From assembly GCA_030544235.1 (NCBI GenBank), contig CM060474.1, positions 2,822,001-2,886,000 on the forward strand: 64,000 bases of DNA. The letters are read 5' to 3'. Source of the DNA: Lepturacanthus savala. Its lineage: Eukaryota > Chordata > Actinopteri > Scombriformes > Trichiuridae. Positions 39,829 to 50,623 of this stretch are shown one piece after another. Both the position numbers and the translations under genes were made by a program. The stretch's first letter is position 1. Each line of letters starts with the position of its first letter. The notes below the pieces were generated by a model that was given only the letters and a program-made list of their open reading frames with translations, did no database searches and had not been told where the DNA came from.

Positions 39829-40274
39829 GTGTGTGGACAGAAAGGTAAAGGTGCAATCGCAGCCTGAAGCAGGTGCTGTAAGGTGTATTTTCACAGCGTG
39901 ACGAATATCCCATGTGGTGTAATTACATAATTATGAATTTGGATACAATAATTATGCCGGGTGCTTATTTCTGTCTGCAATATCATTTTCAGAATAACGT
40001 CTGTCAATCACAGGTGCAGGTTGATGTCAGGACATGATCAAACACTCAATTTAACATTTTATACAGAAAATTATGTACAATATGGGTGAAACACTGTTCT
40101 TCGTAAGATGGAAAAGTTGGAAGACTGTTTCATGAATAAATATGAATCCAGAGACAAAACAGTAACAGATTTTTACTCCAAAAATTTGAATTGTCACATT
40201 GGATAACAATAGTTTCCAGTTATCAATAGCTTTGGTGTATTCTAAAGTGTTATCGATCTAAAGTCTAACCTAAA

Positions 40275-40579
40275 TTTATACACACCTAATGCTGTTAAAT
40301 TGCTGCAATAATGAAGAGGCTTTATATTGTAATCCCCTAAAATTCTACAAAAATCGTGTCAAAAACGTAATACATACTACATACAGAAGCTTTTCCGAAT
40401 TGCATTTTAAAATAAAAGTCCAAAAATATATATTTCCCGAAAATGTGATGCTTTTCTTTCATAAATGTCGGAATGGAGTTATGGTAGTATGTACAAAATG
40501 GTTAAATGTATCTTGCCTGGTTGGTCTGGTCTCTGGGTGCTCAGCACCCCCTAAACCTCTGATCCTAGAATTGTCCCTG
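40275..40579 (+). mobile_element. hAT-like MITE, family A, shortened copy
   Basis: The right end ggttggtctggtctctgggt, then gctcagcaccccctaaacct and gatcctagaattgtccctg, is well preserved. The left end is lost or unrecognisable. Confidence 0.65.
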
Positions 40580-41416
40580 GTAAAAGTGGCATTACTTTTA
40601 TACAACAGTCAGCAGTGAGGTTTTTACATACTGCAACCAGCAACAAAAAGTAAACCCTATTATAATATTCTCAAAAAGATGACAAAAAGCATCCAGTGTG
40701 ATGAGAACATGTGAGAGTCAGGACTCTGCGGTTGTAGTTAATTTGAGAAAGTAGCAGTTTCCTTTTCTGTGTTTTTGCAGGATGAATAATAATCTAGAAC
40801 ATGATATTTTAAGCTGATCTAATGCGGTTGAACATGTTTTTAGGCATAAGAGATTAGTTCTGTGTGTATTGACTTCATAATCCTTGTTTTAGTGACATCT
40901 GTGATGTGTTACATCTGTTACTGGTGATAACAGTGTGTCTTTAAAAATCTACTTTGTCAGAAACAGTGGAGAAACTGGTGTCTATTCATAGAGCAGCCGA
41001 ACAAATTCACCATGTTACTTCCCTGTTAGCAATTACAACAGTGAATACAGTAAAACTGATCCACAGATGATAATGATAGTAGAAAATTAAAGTTGTTTTG
41101 CTTTATAGATCCATTTTTGACAAACCTTAATGAAAAGTCTTTTCCTATGACTGCTTTACAATAAAATTCAATTGTCAGAATTCAGAAATACTGTAATTCA
41201 TGTAGTGTCTTACATTACATTTAAACTTAAATCTTGAAATAAACATGAATTGCCTAATTTAATTACACATATATTCAATTCACAATTCACAACACAACTA
41301 GATCTGTATGATTTTTTCTTGTTCTTTCTTCCTTGTTACCTTGTTAAGTGAACACAAGGCAATTGCATAAATGATACTGATTGACTGAGTAAAATTCATT
41401 GGTATCAAATGTGGAG

Positions 41417-41417
<1 letters not shown>

Positions 41418-41502
<85 letters not shown>
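41418..41502 (+). repeat. (TA)n microsatellite, about 42 units
   Basis: A pure alternating TA array abuts, and probably truncates, the piggyBac-like MITE that follows. Confidence 0.97.
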
Positions 41503-41504
<2 letters not shown>

Positions 41505-41627
41505 CAGTCTCTGTTGTTGTTCCTGCTAACACACACACACACTGAAATAAGACCACCCACTCATTCTCATTCTGTTGTGGTCTGGTCTCCTCTGTAATGT
41601 TGCTGAAAACAAAGAGTTCAGGAATGG

Positions 41628-41653
41628 CTCCTGTTGTGATGTCACAACAGGAG
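41628..41653. repeat. Perfect 12+2+12 palindrome with CRE-like centre
   Basis: The arms are CTCCTGTTGTGA and TCACAACAGGAG around a TG centre, giving TGATGTCA in the middle. The counterparts in family B copies 1 and 2 have TGACATCA. All three are one CpG transition away from the CREB/ATF site TGACGTCA. Confidence 0.9.
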
Positions 41654-41899
41654 TGGAAAGTAACCACCCCTGGATCCATGAAACCGCCCCCTCCATGCTT
41701 GTGTTTGACTCCTGTTTGTCCAACCAACCCCCGGCTCTCTGAGGGGCGGGACATTTGCAACAGTGTTTGGCCAATAACAACAGAGTAGGTATTTCTGTAG
41801 ACAGGGGAGGGGCAAAAGCAGGTATTTTTCTGAGTGAGTGTGAGAGAATGCAGCCTGTATTGCTGCTACAACTCTTATTAGATAATTTTTTTAAAGATT

Positions 41900-42073
41900 A
41901 TTTTTTGTGGCATTTTTGTCTTCATGTAGATTGAAGGTTGACAGACAGGAAAGGGAAAGAGGGTAGGGGGAATGGCATGCAGGCCTGCAAGGATTTGAAC
42001 TGGGGACTCACTGCTTAGGGAAAGCTGGCCTATATGGTATATGCCCTAACCACTCGACTATTGGGTCACCCCA
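41900..42073 (-). mobile_element. tRNA-derived SINE nested in a MITE
   Basis: On the minus strand it starts ggggtgacccaatagtcgag, with A-box-like TAGTCGAGTGG and B-box-like AGTTCAAATCC, as in a tRNA-related (Ser-like) SINE head. It continues into a body with gcatgccattccccctaccc and cctgtctgtcaaccttcaat, and ends A/T-rich. Flanks share aaagattt/aaagatta, a probable target duplication. It is not a functional tRNA gene. Confidence 0.75.
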
Positions 42074-42917
42074 AAAGATTTTTAACCATGAAAGAAAATT
42101 TGTGTAAATAGACCATGAAATTGAATTATTAAACTGAGGAAATGCCAAAATAGGGCCCCTTTAAAATGGAAATAATTGGTCTCCCCTATTGTGTTGTTTC
42201 ACCTCACTTATTGGCTCATTAGCACTAGAGCCAGACAGTGTTTGATATATCAAAGTTGACGCTATTATTAATCTATGATGAATTTTTAAAAATCCCCCTG
42301 AAGTAAAATCAATGGTGATTTTTTTTTATTTTGTTTCTTTGAGAGAATGAGAGAATGCAACAAATGGCAGAAGCTGCCACTTTGCTTCTACGTGTTCGCA
42401 TCATTTAAGGACAAAGTTGACCAGCGGGGCAACGGCACGAAAAACTCAGTATGTGGCTTTAGAGCGCAAGCAGTTTTCGCAGAGAACCACCAGCGGGAAG
42501 GCGTCGAGGCCCCTGGCCCTCGGCCACTCTCATTCTGGGCTGCATTTCCCCCCGCTCACTGGGTGTCAGCCGGAGTAATGAGATATTTAGCAGAGGGGGA
42601 TAGGGAGCTCCTGTCTCAAGGGGAATCGACTGCAAGGCGAGGCCCCAGACTGACACTCTCCCTCCGAATGCAATTCTCCCATCGTCTCCTCTCTTTTATC
42701 TGTCAGCAGCCAGAATAAAGAGGGAAAATGAGTGGTGGAGAGAGCGTAAATATGGTTGAGCTGCCATCAGACGGCAGACATGCTCATTCAGCTGATAAAG
42801 TCGATCCCCAGTCCACAGAGGAGGGGTTGTCTGGTCACATACACACGGAAACACACACAAACATATGAAATGAAGGACCAGGTTGCCTTAAAATTCTTCA
42901 TCAACTGAATGAAGCAG

Positions 42918-43200
42918 CTGCTGGTTTGTTTGGTTCCCGGTGTATTTTCCGTCAGCTTTACAAGCTCAAACAGCAAATACTCCATTTGAATATTTCTCGA
43001 CAAAGCATTGGTGAGGGTGTTACAGTAAATCCAGTGATTTTGATGTTCCAGAAATGCACTAAATGATTATTTTTATGTCAAAAGTAGAATTTTAGAGAAA
43101 AAACATTTTAAAATTTATTTCTGATTTGTGGCAAAAATTGCCAAAAAAGATTTTTTTTTTCACTAATTGTCCTTTTTTAACAAACTAAAAATGTCAAAAA
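42918..43200 (+). repeat. Intron segment duplicated at 60018-60215
   Basis: The words ctggtttgtttggttcccgg, gtcagctttacaagctcaaa and tgatgttccagaaatgcact recur in the same order and orientation at 60018-60215 with few changes. The spacing differs slightly. It is either a low-copy repeat or an intragenic duplication. Confidence 0.6.
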
Positions 43201-43379
43201 CAAGTTTCAGGAATATTTTTTTTATACCTGACACTGCCTAACCCAGCCCAGCCATAGCAGTAAAAAATCTGTTTAGCATCAGTTAGCTCTTGTAAATTAC
43301 ATATAAGTTATATTTTTTGACTTATTATTGATTTTAATTGCTTTGTCAATCATAAGAAAGTCTAGGTATTATATATAGA

Positions 43380-43620
43380 AATGCACACAGCCCGTATTCA
43401 GAAACTGTATCCCAGACACACCATCAGGACTTCTCTGACATTGTGATGTCACAAATATAGAGTAAACACCCATCTATTCACAGCAATTTAAATCAGCCAA
43501 TCAGAAGAGAACCTTGTTAATATTAATGAGAAGGACACAAAAAAAACTGTTCATTCTGGAGCTCTAAAGGGAATTGAGAGAGGAGAAAAAGTGTAAAATA
43601 TGGGACCTTTATGACTGGAA
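43380..43620 (+). mobile_element. MITE-like repeat with TGATGTCA palindrome
   Basis: It contains TTGTGATGTCACAA at 43441-43454, the inner 14 bp of the family B palindrome. It also has tcagccaatcagaagagaac and ends tatgggacctttatg, words shared with a repeat at 32280-32495. Its relation to family B is uncertain. Confidence 0.4.
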
Positions 43621-43757
43621 ATCTGGATCGAAGGTGATTCAAATCAATATGGTTATTTTGGAGTTATTTTGGAAGGAAAATGTGACTAATGTAAAATGTG
43701 ACTTAATTATTTGACAATTTCTTATAACAGATCAATTATTTAAGCAAGTTATTTAAA

Positions 43758-43789
<32 letters not shown>

Positions 43790-44830
43790 GGTTCAGGCTT
43801 CTGAAAGGTTGTAATTTGCTACTTTTTCTAGGCTCTAGTCACTACTTCTGACATTTTTTTCAATAAAATGATTTATCAATCAAATAAGTACTCAATAGAT
43901 TAACTTAACTTTCCAATTATAATAAATTGAAACGCTACTTATCTAAGATATGCTCATAAAAGGACTTCATCATCTAACTTTTTCCCCCAAGTAGAATACA
44001 GAAGTGTTTCATGCAGTTTCACTTCTAATACAGTTCAGGTTGGGAAATATGCTAATTACCTAGCACATTTTCCTTCACTGTGAGTTCTGAAAGTTTTTTT
44101 TTAATTTAAGCCTTCTAGACATGAGACAAAATTACAACTATAATTTGTCTAATTGCACCCAGTTAATGCCAGGAGATAAGTGGATTCCAGCTGAGACTTT
44201 ACATTGTTTTGTGTGCTGATCTCTCATATGCAAAGTGAGCACTTTGACACCTTGTACATGCACCCGTACACACGTTTTCACACTCGCGCTCACCTGCAGA
44301 CACTTAGTCACACACTCCCACGATTCTTTATCATGCAAACTGTAAAAGTAGCCATATCCCTTTCCTTCCCTGCTGATTAAACCTCAAACTAAATATTTCA
44401 GTTGAAAGTTTCTTTTTTTGTTGTTTTTTTTTATTCTCCAGTGGCAGATTGTCTTTGTTTCTAAATGAATTTGCCCCCAGTTAGGCTTTGATAGATTATG
44501 AAGGTGTGATAGATTATGAACTGTTTCGCCGGCTTCTCAGCAACTTGTATCAGGAGATTTCTGTTTTTCTTTTTCCTTCTTTATTTCACCTCTTTGTTGT
44601 TGTAGTTGTTAGTGTGTGTTCTTGATGCCCAATATGTTGACCTAGTTCATTCATGTCAAACACTCACACACACACCCACACCCACTGCTGCTCAGTGGGA
44701 TAGAAATGTAGTCAATTGCACCTTTGATAATCATCCAAATCTCTAACTCTCTCTTGCCTTCTCAACCTTTCTCTTCTCGGTCATCTCAGTCACTTTCTCG
44801 CCTTTTCTTTGCTGTCTTCCTCTCTCTCGC

Positions 44831-44832
<2 letters not shown>

Positions 44833-44866
<34 letters not shown>
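44833..44866 (+). repeat. (CA)n microsatellite
   Basis: About 17 CA units. This is the longest CA-oriented run that I see on the + strand, and it is much shorter than the TG arrays. Confidence 0.95.
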
Positions 44867-44869
<3 letters not shown>

Positions 44870-45023
44870 CACATATCAAGTCTCCCTTCATATGAGATGA
44901 TGAAATAGTTGGAGAACTCCGGAAATCTGTTTCTAGTGAAAGCGTTCTGGACTCGGAGATAACTGAGCCCTTGTGGGGAAAAAGAAGAAAGCCCACCGGC
45001 TTTAGAGTCAAGTTTCCTGTGTG

Positions 45024-45027
<4 letters not shown>

Positions 45028-45090
<63 letters not shown>
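45028..45090 (+). repeat. (TG)n microsatellite, 600 nt before the 162-nt exon
   Basis: Pure TG array. A further GU-rich stretch, with tgtgtgtgtttgtatgtgtg, lies at 45217-45271. Confidence 0.97.
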
Positions 45091-45094
<4 letters not shown>

Positions 45095-45698
45095 ATAAGT
45101 GTTTATATGAGAGAGAATTTTACAAGATAATAGAGTATTTAGTCTTTTATTGAAGGAAAGGTTTGTTATTACAAGAATATGTGATTATTGTTCTTTATGG
45201 TCATTTATTTGTAAGGCCCTCTGTGTGTGTGTTTCTGAGTTTCTGTGTGTGTGTTTGTATGTGTGTGTGTGATAGAGTGTCTGTGTTCTCTTCCCCATCA
45301 TCGTAAAAACTTTAATCTTCTTGCTTTTATTAAGTGCATAAAGTATATTAATCATTTTTATGTTTATGTGTATTTTCTACCTGCTCTTTGTATTTATATA
45401 TTTATTTTTGTAAATTCAAGTGCAAGACCTGTATTTGTCCCCTGAGGGACAACTGGTTCTGCTGCAGCAGCAGTTTGAAGAGTGTGTTTGTGTGTCCATT
45501 CAGTGACTGAGTAAGCAAAAAAATGCCCTAACCCTCCTCTTTTCTTTCTAACTTTCCCTTCTTTACAACTTTTACCTTTGTGTTACTTCTTTACTAACCA
45601 TATTTTCCCTTTTTTATTTTACTTCAACCTCCACACTGTGTTGTTTTCTCTCATCTCCTGTTCTTCCTGTTTTCTTTTTTTTCCATCTCCCCATGCAG

Positions 45699-45860
45699 GG
45701 CTGCTCGTCTCCCATCGTGGTGAAGTTTGCTGACACGCAGAAGGACAAGGAGCAGCGGCGTCTGCAGCAGCAGCTGGCGCAGCAGATGCAGCAGCTCAAC
45801 AGCGCGACCACCTGGGGGAGCCTGACGGGCCTGGGCGGCCTCACCCCGCAGTATCTGGCT
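45699..45860 (+). CDS. celf2: celf2 coding exon: end of RRM2 and start of the divergent linker
   Basis: A 162-nt exon encodes GCSSPIVVKFADTQKDKEQR, the last strand of RRM2, then RLQQQLAQQMQQ and LNSATTWGSLTGLGGLTPQY, then LA. The Gln-rich piece and the TWGxLTGLGGL word are typical of CELF2. It starts after ccccatgcag and is phase 0 at both ends, so it can be skipped in frame. The usual donor is GCT|GTAAGG, which joins YLA to LLQQ of the next exon as in known CELF2. The frame stays open past this donor for 37 more codons; see the separate entry. Confidence 0.95.
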
Positions 45861-45974
45861 GTAAGGAGAGCCGCCGCGTCGCCCACCTCCACCGTCATCT
45901 CCTCCTCCTCCACCCCTTACTGCAGCCCCACGGCCAACACTGCCGCAGTCAGTGCCCCCACCAGAAACATCTAA
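45861..45974 (+). CDS. celf2: Possible exon extension: alternative donor or truncated isoform
   Basis: Directly after the GTAAGG donor the same frame runs 37 codons to a TAA at 45972-45974. It gives a Ser/Thr/Ala/Pro-rich tail beginning VRRAAASPTS and ending AVSAPTRNI. Thirty of 37 codons end in G or C, as in the exon itself, and the composition drops to A-rich right after the stop, with 16 A's at 45988-46003. A candidate in-frame donor GCA|GTCAGT at 45947/45948 would insert 29 residues and join at phase 0 to the next exon. The last exon in this window uses the same GTCAGT donor word. Alternatively the tract is simply GC-rich intron start. Transcript evidence is needed. Confidence 0.35.
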   Translation, partial: VRRAAASPTSTVISSSSTPYCSPTANTAAVSAPTRNI

Positions 45975-46609
45975 TCTGAACAGATTTAAAAAAAAAAAAA
46001 AAAGAATTCCCTCGTCGGCCTCTTTTTTTTCTCCTCCCATTCCTTCCTTTCTCTTCTGTGAAGACTCATCCTTTCTTCCTCTCCTTCCATCCTCCTCGAC
46101 AGATTGTGGCATTGTGAGAAAATGAGGTCTCTGAACTGGGGTGTGAGGTTGCCGGAGGATACGTTCAATATTTAAAAAAAAATGCTATAAACAATGCAAG
46201 GATACAGTGTTGGAAGTCCAAAAAAGTTTCCATGCAAAATAATAATGAAGGATGTTTTCTTTTATTTAGTATTCAATTCAAAGACTTTTTTTTGGATTGT
46301 GATATCACAAAAAAACATATCTTGACATCTTTATCCAAACCCTGTTTCCTCCAAATTGTATTTGTACCACTAATATGAAACAATGTGGTAACATGTACTT
46401 ATTACATGTACTATGGAATGAACGTTTTTGCAAAGACTCTAAATATTATGTATTAGCAGAACATTCACTGACATATTATTTATTATTATATTATTTATTA
46501 TTTAGGGTTATAATTTATTATTTATTATATTATAGTTTTTATCAACATGTAGCAACTAAACTCTAAGTTGCCTATAGATGTGAGTAAATGGTGTGTGTGC
46601 CCTACAATA

Positions 46610-46730
46610 AGCTGGTGACAACCTGGGGTTCTTGCCTCTTCCCTTTAATATGCTGGGATTGGCTCCAGCAGACCCCCATGACCCTAATTAGGAATAAGCA
46701 GGTATAGAAAATGACTGACTGACTGACTAA
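46610..46730 (+). mobile_element. L2-type LINE or SINE tail, second copy
   Basis: It shares gctgggattggctccagcag, gaccctaattaggaataagc and aggtatagaaaatgactgac with the copy at 21520-21631. It ends in (TGAC)n. No clear target duplication is seen. Confidence 0.7.
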
Positions 46731-46734
46731 TACT

Positions 46735-47220
46735 GTTAATGGTTAATAATTGGTTCATAAACCATCTGTTGAACTGGTGTGTGTTATACTTTGTAAATGG
46801 TTAATAAATACCATGTAGTGCATCTATAAACATTACTTAGCCATTATAAAGTTGCAATTGATTTTTATACAACTTTACAAGTGCTTAATAAATGGGTTAT
46901 AAAGCATATATGAATATATATTGATTGTCTATTATAAATTATATTATAAATTATAAAGTATAAATAATTGTTATAGATGCTTTACAACATTTGGATTCAG
47001 CATATTATAATTATTAGTTGCAACATTATAATAACATTCCAAATAATTTGTGTACATAGTTCACAAACTAATAATTAACCATTAATAAACAGTAAAATAA
47101 CTATTAACTTAAGTTTAATGAATTATCGTTTTAACATTTATAAATGACTATCCATTAATGTGTATTGACAGTTTAGAAACCAATTATCATCCATTAACTA
47201 TAAACCATTCATAGATGATG
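46735..47220. mobile_element. AT-rich palindromic MITE-like repeat
   Basis: Words such as ggttaataattggttcataa on the left are answered by inverted forms (aattaaccattaataaacag, atccattaactataaaccat) on the right. A teleost AT-rich MITE with long, decayed inverted repeats is likely. Borders are approximate. Confidence 0.45.
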
Positions 47221-47269
47221 GATATTCTATGACTTCTTTGCAACGTAGATACATTGCACTTTGTGGACT

Positions 47270-47870
47270 GAAATTCCCAAAGATACAAACATCTGACTTA
47301 TGACCATCCGTAGATATGAACAACCACTGACTGATGTCCATAAATGTCCATAAAATGATGTACTGCATTCAGTATTTTTAACCGTGCTCCACATCCGACT
47401 AGTTCCCCTTTGTGCAGCAATCCACACCGAGCTTATGGAGCAGTGGATGGTATGGAACCTATTGCTCCATACGTCATCTCCAACATTCATCTCCCTTATC
47501 TTAGCCAGTTTCTTCTTGCACGTCTCTGAACATGTCAGCGTGTCAGACTTTGTCCCCCTTTGGATACTTGACCATTTCTGTACAAGTTAACCTTATTTAT
47601 CATGGCTGATAAAGCAAAGGCTAGTGCTGGTGGTAATATTATTATATACACAATCATGTTTATGTGTTGTTTTTATGTCCTGTAATTATTTCTGGTAAGT
47701 CTTAGGTAATAGCACTTTCTTATTTAAAATAGTAATGGTATTTATATGACCTTAAATGGTAATTATAGATTGAAATTTCATATATAACGACTTGTGAACA
47801 ATTCAGCTTATGAACAGCCTCTCGAAACCTTTTGTGTTCGTAAGTCGGGCGCTGTCTGTATATATACTGC
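47270..47870 (+). mobile_element. Pogo/Tigger-like DNA transposon remnant
   Basis: The right end tgttcgtaagtcgggcgctg then tctgta, and the left part catctgacttatgaccatcc, look like the 'CAG.CGCCCGACTTACGAAC' type of terminal repeat found in pogo/Tigger elements. An ATG at 47602 opens a short basic peptide (MADKAKASAGGN) that could be a transposase start remnant. The frame then closes and no DDE domain is visible. Confidence 0.4.
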
Positions 47871-48971
47871 CAATATACATAATGCAACGTCAATTACTAT
47901 TCATTCAAGGCAAAACTATTAGAAAAACAAACTCGTTGGGCTTCACTATTATTCTGCATATTTGGAGGCAGTAATTAGGAGTGAATTATATTTCCTAATT
48001 GTGAAAACTTGCCGGGTCTATCTGTGGTATTAAACAAAAGAAAAGTGATTTGGTTTGTGGGCAGTATGGCGCCCCTGGGAGTCTACTGATCTCCAATTAG
48101 ACAAACCCTGGAGTAGAGGCTCGGCTGCACAGCCTCTGAGACACTCATCAGTTGATTGGGGAGATCGTAGCAGGCTTTTTGTTTGTTTTAAACTCGGTTC
48201 AGGAACCTCATTCTCTTCCATTGGTCCCCTGTTTCTCATCATTCTCAGGACTCCTCCCTCTACAAGCTTTGGCGCTAACACTTGACTCATTGCTCTTCAG
48301 TTTTTAAATCAACATCCCCTTAAAATAAACATATTAAAAGTCTGGGATTCGATTCTCAATTTGTTTGATCCTAAGCACAATTTGCACCTGTCTTGTCAAT
48401 GAAGGAAAACAGAGTTCAGACCCCTCCTTTACTGGGTATTGATTTATTTTTGGAGAGGGGGGGGGGGCATGTTCTGTAAATTGGGCTCCCAGATTTTTCT
48501 GCTCCTTCAATATTCTTTCTCGCTGTTTTGAAAAGATTACGCTATATTTCTGTAGATGAAAAAGAATCACACACACAATATAAACAAGATTTTAATTTGC
48601 TGTTAATTCGAGCCTTTGAAGGATGAGTTTTTGACAGCATCAGTATTCCACTTTTGTTTTGGAATCTAATTAGTCAGCTAGATTAGAGCTTTCATGCTCA
48701 ACTTGTCTGGGAGAATCATGATGGAATACAAACAGCGCTTGCTTAGAGGAGAGATCAAACTATATTAGCAGCTCATTTACTCGTCGAGCACTGATGCAAA
48801 AACCACATTGCTAAATCACTCATTACCAGTTTAGTTTCTCAGTGTAGCATTGTATAGACATGTATTAAGCTTTCGTTATCCACCCGACTCACATTGTTTC
48901 TCACTCTTCTTGTTTTCCCTCTGCCTTCTGTCTTGCCTGTATTTCTTCCTCTCTTTCTTTCTTGCCATCAG

Positions 48972-49035
48972 TTGCTTCAGCAGGCAACCTCCTCCAGCAA
49001 CCTAGGAGCCTTCAGCGGGATCCAGCAGATGGCCG
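48972..49035 (+). CDS. celf2: celf2 coding exon: linker (LLQQATSSS)
   Basis: A 64-nt exon encodes LLQQATSSSNLGAFSGIQQM then A plus one base (G), which is identical to the vertebrate CELF2 sequence I remember. The acceptor is cttgccatcag and the donor is CCG|GTGAGT. Entry is phase 0 and exit is phase 1, so skipping it alone shifts frame. It lies in the divergent domain between RRM2 and RRM3, which mediates localisation and protein contacts in CELF proteins. It is too short to give a long ORF. Confidence 0.95.
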
Positions 49036-50332
49036 GTGAGTCAAAACTAGTCAATAAACTCCTCTCATACTATGATCTATGGCGGCAGTGGACTCTTTGT
49101 TGCGCCTCTGTTATTTTTTTTATTTTTTTTTTCTTCCACTGACTTCTAAAAGAGGACCAAAGAGCATAACAGATGAACTCGCATTGTGGAGTAAAGAGAG
49201 ATCTTTGCCCTGAAGATTTATTAACTGTTGCTAAGATTTGTCTTGATCTTTTAATGAGGCCAGACAAGAGTTGTGCCCTGGGCGTGTAACAGTAGCACCG
49301 AGGCTTTGTCAGGGATGGATGAATCACAGAAAGGAGGGAAAGAAAAGAAAAGGGAGTGAAGAAAATGGTTAAAAGTCAGCTCCTTTGGTGGATGTATCTT
49401 GCGCTGCAGGCTGGCGCCATCTACTGCTCTTTTGATGCAGAGGGTCTGTCATCTGTCATCTGTGCCACCTTGTTTCCTTTCAAGAGTATCTGCAGGTTTA
49501 AACTTTGCAATGAATTTAACACTGTAAGAAATGAATTTTAAAGCCAATTTGAAAGAAAAAAAACACAAGCCAACGGAAGTTTTCAAAATCTAAGAAGTGG
49601 TAAGTGGTAAGGGACATTCCAATTCTCTTAAGTGAAGCTGATGCAATGAAAAATGCATATTGTATTAAGCCACTTCTGCATTAATCTCGGCCTTGAGCAT
49701 GAAAACAAGCCTCCTATTAAATGTTGAACGAGATAAAATCTCTGCTCTTTGGAAATATAATTTTGAAGGCTTTAAATTAAGGTTATTTAAGACTTCCGGA
49801 TACTCTCTCATCTCATCATCCCTGACTTCTTCTCTTTCCATTAAACTCTGCAACCTCTTTCTCTCCTCTCGTTTTTGTTTATTTTAAGCTTCTTTTTTGT
49901 AGATACTTTGGCACATAGGCAGGTGTAGCCCATTTTATTGAATTCTAAATTGAATTTCAGCATACTTGTTTGTTTTTTTTAAAACACAACCCTTTTTTTC
50001 AATTTTATTTGTGAAAATGGTATGCCCAAGTTGTAAGTAGCACAGTTCCCATGTCACATGTCGCTCTAAAGCCCTGGCTATTGGCTGCCAGATTTGGATG
50101 GTCTTGTCTTGGGAAATTTCCATTGGGTCACACTGTTGTCCATCAAGCCAGGGGTCAAACTTTTGTAGTTGATTCTCATTCGATTTCAAGCTGGCTATCC
50201 CTGGGCCCCATGCTTTGATTGGTTTCTGCATTGTTTCAGTGAATGCGAAACAACTCCAAGACCATGATTGTTGTATTATTTGCAGATAGAAAACAACAAC
50301 TGAAGCATAGTATGGCCATTTTTTTGTTTTTT

Positions 50333-50336
<4 letters not shown>

Positions 50337-50385
<49 letters not shown>

Positions 50386-50402
50386 ATGCGTGTGTGTGTG
50401 TG
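50337..50402 (+). repeat. (TG)n with (TGCG)n microsatellite
   Basis: About 15 TG units are followed by TGCG units and more TG. It continues into a T-run. Confidence 0.95.
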
Positions 50403-50404
50403 TT

Positions 50405-50623
50405 TTTTACAATTGTGCATAGAATTTCAAAATAAAAGTCCAAAAATATCCAGGTTCAAGGTCCAGTTTGGGCTATATATTTTTCAAAAATGTGCTGCTT
50501 TTCTTCTGATGTGGGAATGAAATTACAAAACAGTGAAATTCATCTTGCCTGGCCTGTCTGTGGTCTGGTCTGGTCTCCAGGTGCTCAGCACCCTTAAACC
50601 TCTGATCCTAGACCTGCCCTTTG
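50405..50623 (+). mobile_element. hAT-like MITE, family A, 5'-shortened copy
   Basis: It carries aatttcaaaataaaagtcca, two to three GGTCT units, and caggtgctcagcacccttaa then acctctgatcctagacctgccct. The left half is missing. Confidence 0.6.

Larger units (their letters stand above)
41503..42165 (-). mobile_element. piggyBac-like MITE, family B copy 3, with nested SINE
   Basis: The + strand ends tagggcccctttaaaatgg, the inverse of the TTTAAAGGGGCCCTA start of the other copies. Internally it has the reverse of 'tgtagcagcaatacag' and a 26-bp palindrome at 41628-41653. The element is split by a SINE at about 41900-42073. Its far end is replaced by (TA)n. Confidence 0.65.
34844..45698 (+). other. 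celf2 intron between RRM2 exons (largest complete intron)
   Basis: A 10.9-kb intron. A transposon-dense block spans 38300-43620: three hAT-like MITEs, a piggyBac-like MITE with a nested SINE, a long (TA)n array and further palindromic repeats. Candidate regulatory stretches are 36350-37500 (CpG-bearing, including an inverted pair gttcagg.../...cctgaac at 37395-37441), 38740-39060 and 42345-42780. GU-rich elements lie at 45028-45090 and 45217-45271, shortly before the next exon. No other gene is seen. Confidence 0.85.
45861..48971 (+). other. celf2 intron after the 162-nt exon
   Basis: A 3.1-kb intron. It begins with the open extension described separately, then an L2-type tail (46610-46730), an AT-rich palindromic repeat built of ttataaat and ccattaat words (46735-47220), a pogo/Tigger-like element (47270-47870) and repeat-poor sequence at 48000-48850 that may include conserved elements. 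A G-run of ten or more lies near 48458. Confidence 0.8.

Noticed and set aside
41935..42073. Possible tRNA gene on the minus strand
   Set aside because: A and B boxes are recognisable, but no cloverleaf acceptor stem forms, and the sequence runs into a SINE body and A/T-rich tail.
47227..47490. 87-residue minus-strand ORF
   Set aside because: It falls inside the transposon-like segment and has no recognisable domain.
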